Positions 34,628 through 45,097 of a stretch of DNA of 64,000 nucleotides are shown here, piece after piece. The stretch covers positions 39,080,501-39,144,500 of the forward strand of contig JASDFA010000002.1 in the NCBI GenBank assembly GCA_035772735.1, in the 5' to 3' direction. Each line of letters starts with the position of its first letter. The stretch's first letter is position 1. Below the pieces are notes generated by a model, which did no database searches, was not told the origin of the DNA, and was given only the letters and a program-made list of their open reading frames with translations. This stretch comes from Datura wrightii (lineage: Eukaryota > Streptophyta > Magnoliopsida > Solanales > Solanaceae). A program made the position numbers and the translations under genes.

Positions 34628-35060
34628 ATAGTTTTATGTTAGTTTAGTCCCCTTGTATTGGTTTGAATATTGAGAAGTCTAAAACACTTAAGAGTTCATC
34701 ATTATTTGATTTTTACAAGCTATTTGGTGGGTACAATGTATGTGTATATGTTTTAAATGTTTAACAGGACCTTATGCATTTGGGATGTGATGAAAAGTAG
34801 TCTGGAATCTGGAAATGGGAGACCGCTCGAATTGGAGTTAAATTTACTTTATATTTTTATTACTTTTCGTTAATTCGTTTATTTGATTTGTAATAATGTA
34901 ATAACTGCTTTATAATAATGAAAGGGGAAGTTGAAGGAGGTTGGGAATTATGTACTAGTTGTTTAATTTTTTTTTTCAAAAAAAAGGTTCCTTGCAAGTT
35001 TATATTTTATGTTATTCGTTACAAGCTTTATTTTATGTAAATCATTGTCCAAATCTTTAA

Positions 35061-35098
<38 letters not shown>

Positions 35099-35105
35099 AT
35101 GAAAT
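34628..35105 (+). repeat. Continuation of the Tat-like repeat after S1
   Basis: AT-rich non-coding sequence continuing the region cut by S1. Ends in an (AC)n run and a few bases before S2. Confidence 0.35.
35063..35096. repeat. (AC)17 microsatellite
   Basis: Uninterrupted AC dinucleotide run, ten bases before the S2 terminus. Confidence 0.96.
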
Positions 35106-36800
35106 TGTCAAGACCCAAAAGGCTGTGATTGGCACCCGCACTAACTCTCCGGTGGGCGAACCAACAAATCCCAATACTACCCCCAAATTTAGACATGAAA
35201 AAGGTAAATGATATCTTTAATTATGGAAATAACTTCACATCATGAATCAACTGCTTAAACCAACGTTGCAAAGAAAACAAAATTACCCAAGACTTGAAAG
35301 TCATTGCACAAGACATCTATTTCCAAATCTAAGGAACTAAAACTAAAAACAAAATAAAGTGTTGTCTGAATGAAGGACATCTGCAATGAAGGAGTGATCT
35401 GCATCCTTATTTGCTCACCTTCCCAATCCACAAAAGCTGTTTGTTTACAGGTGAGGGCGTGAAGAACTATCGGGCTCGAACTCTGCACTTAGAAAAGAAT
35501 GTAGAAGTAGGGTCAGTATATGACACAATACTAGTAGGCACCATCGACCGACCATACAGTACAACAAATAATTACAACAATAGAGATATAAAAAGTGTTC
35601 TCAGCTTTACACAGAAATACAAGCCATTTATGAACACTAGCTCTACTCAGGAATCAGCTAGCCTGCTCACTGGATTAGGCTTCTCACTGCAGCGAGCACT
35701 TGTCTGCTACAACAGTCTCGTCGCTACGAAAATGGTTCTGCTGCGGCGGCACTGCGTAGGTAGTATCTCGACATGTTGCACCTTTCTCAGTTCATCCATC
35801 CTACAGTTCATTAGATCAACAGTTAACATTTCACATAATCCATAAATACATCAAACAACCATGATAAAACAACAATAACAATATCTAAAAAGAGCTACAA
35901 ATCCTCAGTTATAGAGACAACTACTCAACAACCACACAGAGTAACAAAGTCGCACTTAACATTAACACCATGTTCATTGTTATCATATTGCATCATATCC
36001 ATGATAAATTTGCACATTATTGAAGCACATTTTGTATCTACCTCATGAACATCAATGAAATCATAAACAAATATATAAATAACACAACTAAGGGTAGCAT
36101 GAAGGGCACACGCCTCTGCCATCTCCCCTTCACACTCAACCACACGAATCATGTACAGACATGCTAGAGGGTCTTATTTGTGCCTATACAGTCATGACCT
36201 GCAGGAGACTCTAGAAATCCATGTACTGTGTCGGTGTGGCACCCGCTCCCACTCATTAGCTTATTCAAGTGCTCCCCTCGGATACGAGCCACTCAAATAA
36301 AGTTATTTGCTTTCCCGAATACTTCCCTTGAGCTCGAGCCTCTCATTTTAGGATATTAAAAATTTTCATTCATAATTCTCATAAAAGACATGACAAGTGC
36401 ATTATTGCAGCATACAAAAAGTTATAATCTACTTCTCAAATAAGCCATCATCAATTAACAATTCTCTCATTAACTGAGTGAGATCACTTTACTAACCATT
36501 CATCGCAAGTAATTACATTAACATATATACAAAATCTTTTTAAACAAGTCATCACAATTCAATATCATATATTATCCACATTCATAAGATAAATTAACAA
36601 ATTAGAGTCACATATCATGTAAATGTCTGAAGATCAATCGTATATCAATATTGCATACATACATGCCGTTATATAGGTCTATACCTATAAACCATAACCT
36701 ACCTCAATTTGGAAGGTAACAAGTCAACTACTCCGAGAAGCCTTGCCTTTCCTAAAAGCTTCAAAATGTGTGAAATCTATAACACAAGAGTAATTTGTTA

Positions 36801-36805
36801 ATTAC
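36801..36805. repeat. Left target site duplication of A1 (ATTAC)
   Basis: ATTAC, repeated at 46,494-46,498. Confidence 0.95.
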
Positions 36806-38223
36806 TGATCTTGGGCAAATTTATATGCCCAAGTGATACTCAAATGTGTCATTTTGCCTTGTTTATTTATCGATGTTTGTACATTTCCATGTGAATTGTA
36901 ATAAAATGTGAATTTATACTAACCAACATGATTAGCATTGTTTTGCAGGAGAAATATAAAGTGATGAAGCTATGATGCATGTTGGGAGAAATCGAAATTG
37001 GACACGGAAGCAGGCAAGGGAAAAAGCACAAGTAGAGCATGAATTAAAGGGGCTTCGTGATGGAGCCGTGTCACGCTGCCATCGCAGATACACTCTGCCT
37101 GGAGGGTGAAATTTTGCCTAATTCCAGTGAAGGTGCGCGTTGAGGCCGTGGCACGTTGGCCTAGCCCCTCGTTGCACGTCATGCCACGTTGGACCTAAAT
37201 ACCTAGACGTCCGGATTCCAGTAAGGGTCTGCGTTGGTGGCGTGTCACGGAGGCAGTGCTCCGCGATGCACTCCGTGACACGTTGCTTGTTATTCCGAGA
37301 AAAATTCCCACTAGTATAAATAGAACACTTAGGTTCATTTTTAATTATTCTGACTTGGTTGAGCAAGAACGTGGGTTACAGGCAGTTGAGGGGATGAAAA
37401 TCTCAGGGTTTTTCTCTATCTCCTTCTTCTTTATTTCAATTGCTTGTATGATTAACACTCATTTAACGATGTTTAATCTACAAATGAGTGGCTAAATCCT
37501 CTTCTTGCCGAGGTTAAGAACAATTGTATTGAAATGTAATTATTGATAAAATGGTTTTTCATCTTTTCTTCCATGGTTGTTCTATTGATTCTTGTTCTTA
37601 CTGCATTAATGTGTGGCCAACGTTAATGTATATCTAAAATGTCCGGTTTCACTTGAGAGAGCAAGAAATTGGAAAGTTGTGAATTAATAGGATATGATCT
37701 TTTCTTAGTTTGGGAAAATTGAGAATTGATTTACCTTCAGGATAGAGATATACCTGAAAGTCGTATTAGTCAATTAAGGAATCGGGTTTGTATGGCTAGA
37801 ACATGAATTTCTTTTTATCACTGAAATGTAGGTGGAAGGTTCATGCTTCTTAAGTTGGGTTAAATACGAGAGTTTTAATCCATAGGCAATAATTCTTTAC
37901 TAGCAATCAGAGGAAAGATAAATCAAATTGTATCGATAATTTATTTCTATACATATTCATTCAACCTCAGCATGTTCATACTTATAGTTCAGACTCAATT
38001 TGTATATTCGTTTTAGACTTAGTATAAAATTAGGAAACAAACTATCAACATCTCTTCTTCACACTGTTGTCTGCATTTTAGAGTTAAAGTTCATTGACAC
38101 TTGAGTAGATTGTTACTTTAGTCCAGTCCCTGTGGGATCGATACTTGGCTTACTTGAGCCACTTTACTACTTGTTTGACCACGTGCATTTGCGTGTAGCT
38201 ATATACCTAAAAAGCACCGAACA
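36806..38223 (+). repeat. A1 5' LTR
   Basis: 1,418 bp, TGATCTTGGG...CCGAACA. Inverted repeat CGTGTCACGGAG (37,240-37,251) / CTCCGTGACACG (37,271-37,282), then TATAAATA at 37,315-37,322. Confidence 0.94.
37315..37322 (+). promoter_or_regulatory. TATA box of A1 5' LTR
   Basis: TATAAATA, 33 bases after the inverted repeat. The same arrangement is found at 45,585-45,592, 54,813-54,820 and, inverted, 63,532-63,539. Confidence 0.75.
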
Positions 38224-38229
38224 AGTTTT

Positions 38230-38247
38230 TGGCGCCGTTGTCGGGGA
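38230..38247 (+). other. A1 primer binding site
   Basis: TGGCGCCGTTGTCGGGGA, six bases after the LTR. Athila PBSs of this form are usually assigned to tRNA-Asp (from memory). Confidence 0.85.
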
Positions 38248-38257
38248 CTGGCAATCG

Positions 38258-38331
38258 GTAAATTTTTCTTAAGTGTTAGTTTACTATTTCTTCTTAGTGT
38301 TGACAACTTGGTCTTAGCCTGTATTTTGCAG
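38258..38331 (+). other. Possible leader intron of A1
   Basis: GTAAAT...TTTTGCAG bounds, 74 nt, between PBS and gag. A2 has the same bounds (55,752-55,828). Splicing is inferred only from the signals. Confidence 0.35.
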
Positions 38332-38348
38332 ATACTAATTTCTATTGA

Positions 38349-39551
38349 ACACTGGTAAGAGACAAGGAGCTGGTGGACTCATATTTAGAGCCGGAACAAC
38401 AATTTCATCGTCAAAGGAGAGAAGCTCTAGAGAAAAAGCTGCAGTTGCTCAGACAAACAATCCTGGAGCAACAACAGAATCCACCAGTTGTACGGGCAAT
38501 GTTAGTGCCCGAGGATATGGAAGCTAGGCCAGTTCGCGATGTGGCAATCCCACATGCTAATAATGTCGCATCTAGCATCCGCAAACCTGAGCCAGGAGGG
38601 AGGTTCGAGCTCAAACAAAACATGGTGCAATTGCTGCACACCAGCGGACAGTTCACAGGTGTCCCTCATGAGGATCCACAGCAACATCTCCAAAATTTCT
38701 TGGAGATAAGTGACACTTACATCCCCGCTGGAGTGTCATCAGATTATGTCAGGCTTACATTATTCCCATTTTCACTTTTGGGAGAAGCCAAGAGGTGGTT
38801 GAAAGCTGAGCCACCTAATTCCATCACCACGTGGGATGATCTTGCAAGGAAATTCTTGATACGGTTTTGTCCATCCAGTAAAACAGCAATACTTAGAAGT
38901 CAAATTCTAAGTTTTAAACAGAGAGAGGGAGAGAATCTGTATCAAGCATGGGAGAGATTCAAATCTATGTTGCGGGATTGTCCTCATCATCACCAATCCA
39001 ATGACGTGCTGGTGCATACTTTCATAGAGGGTTTGGAACCCCACACAAAAATCTTGCTAGACTCAGCAGCTGGGGGACAAGCATTGGAGAAAACTTATGA
39101 GGAGTTGTATACCTTGTTGAATTGTATTTCGTAGGGAAATCCGGAGTGGAATGCGGACTCGTCAAGAGGCGGAACAAGGAAAGCAGCAGGAGTATTAGAA
39201 GTGGATGGTTTTACAGCTATTGCTGCATAGCTAGCTGCGTTACAGAATCAACTCAACACCCACTTCGGTAACATGAGCATGAACCAGTCTCAAGCCCCAG
39301 TGAATGTAGTGCAGCAGATTTGGTGTGAAGTATGCGGGAGTAGGGAATACTCAGCTGAGTGTTGTGGAGCAAATCCTGATTCGGTGAACTTTGTGGGGAA
39401 TGTACAGAGAAACAACCACCTACAGTATGGCAACAACTACAATTCCAACTGGAGGAATCACCCAAATTTCTCTTGGGGTAGCAATAACCATCAAGGGCAA
39501 GGTTCGAATCAGGGGGCGCAAAGAACTCAAGGAGGGCAGCAGAACTATTAG
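38349..39551 (+). pseudogene. A1 gag
   Basis: An Athila gag: a Gln/Glu-rich helical N-terminus (HRQRREALEKKLQLLRQ), then the capsid core with FTGVPHEDPQQHLQNFLEI, LFPFSLLGEAKRWL and SITTWDDLARKFLIRF, the GENLYQAWERFKSML helix and FIEGLEPHTKILLDSAAGG. The nucleocapsid knuckle at 39,324-39,362 has His replaced by Tyr (CEVCGSREYSAEC, where A2 has EHSAEC). In-frame TAG codons at 39,132-39,134 and 39,228-39,230, and another at 39,549-39,551. The frame has no ATG between the upstream TGA and residue 40 or so, so the true start is unclear. Confidence 0.85.
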
Positions 39552-39608
39552 GCACAATATAGAAGCAACAATGCACCTCCTCCACCACCATCACCCAGCA
39601 TTGAGGAA

Positions 39609-40655
39609 ATGTTCAAGACAATGATAGCTAACCAAGCTCAATTGAAGGCTGACTACATGGAATTGGCAGCCGAGGTAAAGAACAATCAGTTAGCTACAAA
39701 GGCGCTGGAGTACCAGTTTGGGAAATTTGCTGGAGCCCGAAACACCAGGCCTAGAGGAGGACTTCCGAGCGACACGGATCCCAACCCCAAGCAAGTGAAT
39801 GCAGTGACCACAAGGAGTGGTTTGCAGCTTAAAGAGGTGGAACTAGAAAGACCACCTCAATAATCGGGAGCAGCAGAAACTGAGAGGGAGCAAAGTGATA
39901 TGAGGGGGAAGAAAAAGGAGGCTGAACCAGAAAGACCACCACCCCCGTTCCCTCAACGATTAAAGAAACACAAGGAGGAGGCGTGTTTCAAAAAGTTCAT
40001 GGAGGTGCTTAAACAGGTACATATTAACTTACCTCTTGTTGATGTTTTGCAGGGAGTGCCGAAGTACGCAAAGTATATTAAGGACATTGTGGCGAACAAA
40101 AGCAGGTTAATTGAGTACTCTACGGTGGCTCTTACGGAGGAGTGCACTTCCTGGATACAAAACAGGTTGCCCACAAAGCTCAAGGACCCTGGGAGCTTTA
40201 CAATACAAATTACAATTGAGCAGAGTATCCGAGCTCGCGGATTATGTGATTTGGGAACGAGCATTAACTTGATGCCGTCATCGGTATTCAAGAAGTTGGG
40301 GCTAGGGAGTCCTAGACCAACAACAGTGATCTTGCAACTAGAAGATCGTTCCTTAGCCAGACCTGATGGCATTGTGGAGGACGTGCTGGTGCAAGTGGGC
40401 TCCCTTATCTTCCCAGTAGATTTCGTCGTGTTGGATTTTGAGCCAGACGCGGAAGTCCCATTTATTTTGGGACGTCCCTTCTTGGCTACCGAGAAAGCAC
40501 TTATTGATGTAGCTGCAGGGCAGCTAACTATGCGAGCACACGACAAGGTGGAGGTGTTTGATGTATACAAGGCCACCAAGCTCCCGACTGTGTACGAGGA
40601 ACTCTCGGTGATCAACGTGATTAATCAAGCTGATGTTGCCCAGAGCGTTGAGTAA
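39609..40655 (+). pseudogene. A1 protease region
   Basis: A linker with NTRPRGGLPSDTDPNPKQVNA and TTRSGLQLKE is followed by a TAA (about 39,861). After it comes a segment with FKKFMEVLKQVHINLPL and YAKYIKDIVANK, then the aspartic protease LCDLGTSINLMPSSVFKKLG (active-site DLGT, 40,248-40,259), VDFVVLDFEPDAEVPFILGR, and GQLTMRAHDKVEVFDV at the end. In A2 the same frame goes on into RT, but here it stops at 40,655. The protease fold is uninterrupted from 39,900 to 40,655. Confidence 0.85.
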
Positions 40656-40751
40656 CAGGAGTTAGTGGGGAAACCACCGGAAAGATGTAAGCATTACTGG
40701 GGTGAAGACGGTGGTCGAGAGAAAATGTCTGTCACCCTAGAGGATGACTGA
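40656..40751 (+). pseudogene. A1 pol C-terminal stub at deletion junction
   Basis: Directly after the protease stop the sequence matches the very end of A2 pol: RCKHYWGED and VTLEDD before the TGA at 40,749-40,751. The 3 kb encoding RT, RNase H and integrase are absent. The junction lies between about 40,630 and 40,690. Confidence 0.8.
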
Positions 40752-40837
40752 GCTGAATGATGTCGAGCCGCGAAGGTAAACCATGCGCTGCACGGGAGGC
40801 AACCCGTGAAATTTTTGTTGTAATATTTTATTAGATT

Positions 40838-40905
40838 TCGTAGAAAAAGAAAAAAGAAAAAAAAATGAGAAAAATAAAAATAAAAACAAAAAAAAAGTGT
40901 ATTTC
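40838..40905 (+). repeat. A-rich tract after A1 pol
   Basis: Poly(A) with scattered G/T, matched by 61,302-61,370 in A2. Confidence 0.85.
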
Positions 40906-41053
40906 ATGTGAAACCTATAAATTCTAATCAATTTCTTGTGGTGAGATTAATTTCAGGTTGAACGGAGGATAAATATGCAAAGGATCGCAAAGGAAAAATC
41001 GAGGTATGAAAAATAATAAAAAGTGGAAAAACAGTGAGCCCACGCGATGGCTC

Positions 41054-41190
41054 CGTGTCACGAAGGAGGGCCTCCGCGTTATCCTCCGTGACACGTTGAA
41101 GGTAATTGTGGAATTTTTACAAATTCTAGAACACCTGCGCATTGGCTCCGTGTCACGGAGGGCATGCTTCACGTTACCCTCTGTGACACG
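41054..41190 (+). repeat. Two internal CGTGTCACGGAG-type inverted repeats in A1
   Basis: CGTGTCACGAAG (41,054-41,065) with CTCCGTGACACG (41,084-41,095), and CGTGTCACGGAG (41,149-41,160) with CTCTGTGACACG (41,179-41,190). Same word as in the LTR U3 regions. Confidence 0.88.
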
Positions 41191-41392
41191 TTGACGTGTA
41201 TTTCGCGATGGGTCACACCGGGTCGCCGGGTGACCCGCGCGAAAAACCCCCCCTTTTTAACCCCGTTTTCCCTCATTTTTTCCCATTTCTCACCTCCTCC
41301 GCGACAAACAACCTGAAATTCCCCCTTCCCTAATGTGACACGGCCTAGGAGCTCAATTTTATCAACTTTTCTTCGATATCATCGAATATAAG

Positions 41393-42075
41393 GTATGTTT
41401 GTTAACTTCATCTCATTTCCTACCTTATTTTTTTGATTTTTAGCATAGGAAGTGAGGAAAACTTTCCCTAAGTGTAAATTAAGCATGAATTCATGTAAAT
41501 TATTGTTGATTGATGTTCATAGTATCGTTGTGATGGTATGAACTCGATAGTTACATGTGTGATTGAAATTCTTGCAAAATGATAGCTAGGGTTAGAATTC
41601 GAACATGAAGATGTTAACATTGAGTTGAAATGTGAAATTCCTCTTGGTTTGTGCATGTTGTGTGAGGAACATGATGTTGTGCTTAACGTTAAGATGATTA
41701 AGGTGCGACGGGTTGTCGGGTTAATGAAATTGTTGAAATTGCAATAAATGGGTGAATTGTATAGGTTTGTGTAGATAAAGTTTTCTTTGTTTCTCCTTGC
41801 TAAGTGCTATGTGATGAAATGTGAACGATGGTAATGTTGTGGTGACTAGCTGTACGAAGTCTGAGTAGTACATAGAATTTATGCCGTCGAATTCTCTGAA
41901 TGCACTAGGCATATTTGTTATGTTTTTTTGTTTATTTTTTGGAAATAAGTATGATCTTGCCGTGATGTTGTGATTGTGGCTGAAGACTAAGTGTGGGGTA
42001 GTCTAGCTTAACCCAACCTTAGTTGAAGCTAATTTTACTTAGATTAACATTGGGACTGTCTGTTTGGTTTGACAG
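41393..42075 (+). other. Predicted intron before the A1 extra ORF
   Basis: The 5' splice site AAG|GTATGT is at 41,392/41,393. The 3' site, a T/G-rich tract ending GACAG, is at 42,075, five bases before ATG. Length 683 nt, T-rich. A2 has an equivalent pair at 61,867 and 62,504. Both signals match plant consensus, but splicing is not shown. Confidence 0.6.
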
Positions 42076-42080
42076 GAACA

Positions 42081-43301
42081 ATGGCAAGCAGGCAAGATAA
42101 AGGGAAGGGCGCATCAACATCAGGCGCTGGAAGGAAAAGAATTAGGCTGGGAACAGCAGTCCCAGCAGCACCAGCGGTTCCACGCGGCCAACGCTGGCAA
42201 TACGGAACCAGATTGGTGACAGAGGAGGGGAAGAAATGGTACACAAAGCATAAGGAAAGCAAATACTTCCCCGAAGAACACATTGCTAGGGAACCATTGG
42301 CACAGGAATTCCCCCGGATTGTCCACAGGATTGAGGCAGCCGGTCTAAATTTTATTCTTGAAGAGCCCAAGGAGTGCAACCTGCACCTGATTCGGGAATT
42401 CTACGCCAATTGGAACCCGACACTTAGAAGTCACACCATCAAGATAAGGGGGCAGATAGTCACTTTTGAGCCCCACCACCTTAATTCCATCTTGGGGGCG
42501 CGGGACACAGACGCCCATGTGCTTTGGTAGCTGAATATCACTCCACCATATGCGGATATCAGCCACACTTTGTGTGGAACCCGGTCTACAGCACGTTGGA
42601 GCAGGCATAAGGAAAGGGGCTACCATCAGACCTTTCCCTACTCACAGATGAACAGGGAAGCCAGGATATGGCTGAAGATTGTTTGTTCCTGCCTGATCCC
42701 GGGGGTGCATATGACAGATGTCACCCGGGATCGTGTATGCTTGGTATACGCCTTGATGAAAGGGTTGGAGATCAATGTGGGGGCGGTGATTATCTCTGCC
42801 ATGAAGAGAGCCCGTTTGCATCAAGGGCACAGGTACGGGTTTGGTGGCTTACTGACCACGTTCCTGAGGGGCCTAGATGTTGAGGAGGAGGCCCTTGACT
42901 ACATCCCGCAGATGGAGAGGCGGGCCTTAGATGTCACCAAAACTAAGGCACCCGACACCACTCACGGGCCAGTTCTGACACTAGACGAGCGACATGCTCG
43001 GGATGATCAGTACATGGCTCGCATGTTTGGGATACAGATGCTTCAGCTACGTATAGGCGGGAGGCCGACAACAGAAGAGGAGCTGTGGTAGCTCGAGCTA
43101 GACTACCCTTTTGGCGAAAATGCCAAGGCTCTATGCCAAGTGGGGCCAGCTTTTGTGGAGCCCACTGATGATAATGTCCCCACAGATGAGGAGACACTTC
43201 GTGATGACTCTGATGTAGAGTCAGATGATGATGACGGGGGCGATTCAGACATGGGAGATGAGGCCGCGACACCTGACGAAGAAGTAGAATACTTTGATTG
43301 A
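42081..43301 (+). pseudogene. A1 extra ORF (env-position protein of unknown function)
   Basis: 406 codons from ATG 42,081 to TGA 43,299-43,301, one frame with two in-frame TAG codons (42,528-42,530 and 43,089-43,091), each in the context Leu-Trp-stop-Leu. N-terminus basic (DKGKGASTSGAGRKRIR), a possible nuclear signal. The middle contains FPRIVHRIEAAGLNFILEE, LHLIREFYANWNP and IRGQIVTFEPHHLNSILG, then a helical part with WLKIVCSCLIPGVHMTDVT. The C-terminus is very acidic (Asp/Glu/Ser). It resembles the domain often labelled putative plant transposon protein next to Athila-like elements. No transmembrane or fusion segment is evident, so a retroviral Env role is not supported. Both TAGs look like CAG-to-TAG. 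Confidence 0.7.
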
Positions 43302-45081
43302 TCAAGGAGTTTCACCACCTACTTTCGTACTATGCTGAATTTTGTGAACATTGGGGACAGTGTTCGATTTAAGTATGGGGTAGGAGTAGTTAGGTGTCGG
43401 TTGCTGTTGTTATTTTTAATGCCTCTGTCTGTTGTTGTGCTTGGATAAACTTGTGACCCTGTGATTTTTGTGCATGTCTGTATTGCAATTAAGGTGAAGC
43501 TATTGTGCGCTGTTGAATGTTGTTAGCTGGTTTTGTACATATTTTTGTTTTATCGAAATGATCGATATTTTTAAAAAAAAATTCATGAATTTTTAAATTT
43601 TTGGGTTTCTTGGCGTTTGTTTTCGGTTCTTTTACCGAGAATAGTCCCATTGAACCGAAGTCTTAGTTAGTGACCGTTCCCTATGATGGATGGATGACGA
43701 CCGTCTTAAGGGAAATATAGTCGTTAGGAGTAGATTTTTTTGTTCATTTATTTTTAGTTTTTCTTTTGTTGGTTTGCATCCCAAAACTTGTCGTTACTAT
43801 GGTTGCGAAATTCTGGTTGCGTGTTGTACATGATATTTGAAATGCAAAAGTGATTCGTATGAAAGCATGCAACTTTGTAAATATATTGAGATACCTAGGC
43901 CATAGAGTTCGATTCAGTGTGATTGAGGCTTAATGTTTGAATTCTTGTAATTAGCTGATTGAAGAGTCTGTGAATATGTCTTGAGTTGAGCATGTAAAAT
44001 GAGCGTATAGTGAGGTTTCGTTTCTTCCATGCTATTGTGAAATGTCTAGAACTTGCCTGGTGTGTGTACAAAACAAAATGAAGAACGTGTATTGTAGGAA
44101 AGGATGTAGGCATTTCTTCGCTTTAACCGAACGTTTTTTTTTCTTTCATTATCATACCCACCTTGAATGTACACCCTAGTTAGACCATTGAGCCTTTAGC
44201 CTATTATTTTTCTTTTGTCAAAAAGGTGTAAACCGAGCTTAACCCCTTCTTTTCATTATCCGTGAATTTGATCCAAAACTCTAAAGCGCTCAAGAAAAGA
44301 AAGTAATTTTCCCACAGTGTCAAGGAGTGAGAATGGTGAAAAGAAAAGAAAAAGCAGAGTGATGAAAGGAAAGAAAAGGTCGAAGGTGCACTCGTTATAA
44401 CTTAAATATAATGAAGATGTATAAATAATCTTTGTTATTGAGTCAAGTGTGCTTAAAGATATGGGGTCAAAAATAAAGACAGACTTCAAGAATGGGAGGA
44501 TGAAGGAAGAAACAATGCCATAAGGTTGATGGGATGTATTGAAAAAGCGCTTAAGGATGCTAGTTGTTATTATTGGTTAGCCCAGTATTTACTAGTTCCG
44601 AAGCTACATTACAACCCGTTAAGTCCTACGTGATCTTATATCACATGTCCTTATAGTAGTGGAGTAATAAACTAAAGGCAAGCCTATGGTTCATGACATG
44701 ATGCATGTGAATTCTTTTGGGAGAGAGAGCGAAATTGTGTTTATATGCCCCTGCATGTAATGTTTTGAGTTCAAGTGATTAAAAAGGGGAAAAATTCTCT
44801 TGTGTTGTGAGGGCAAATGCTTGACGAGAGATTAAATTTTGTGTCAGATATCTTGGTCAGCTGATTTGCATGAGTTTGCCGATATCGAGAGTCGATTCTT
44901 GAGTCCAGGAGGTCTTAATGTGTTGAAGGTCATAGTATTGATAAAACTATGCATGTTTTCTTGATGATTTGCAGTATTAAATAATCGGTATAACCGTAGC
45001 TTGAATTGTCGAGCCAAAGTAGCCAGGAGGGGGTGTCAAGTGCATGAGGTGTAAGATTATTGTTCGGGGACGAACAAGGAT
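43302..45081 (+). other. A1 long 3' region
   Basis: 1.8 kb without credible coding sequence. It holds a PPT-like TTTAAGTATGGGGTAGG at 43,368-43,384 and several A/T-rich stretches. Nothing else recognised. Confidence 0.6.
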
Positions 45082-45097
45082 TTAAGTGTGGGGTAAG
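45082..45097 (+). other. A1 polypurine tract
   Basis: TTAAGTGTGGGGTAAG directly before the 3' LTR. Confidence 0.8.

Noticed and set aside
39953..40615. 220-codon open frame opposite the A1 protease
   Set aside because: It is the antisense shadow of the well-recognised protease frame. A similar shadow lies at 57,696-58,106.
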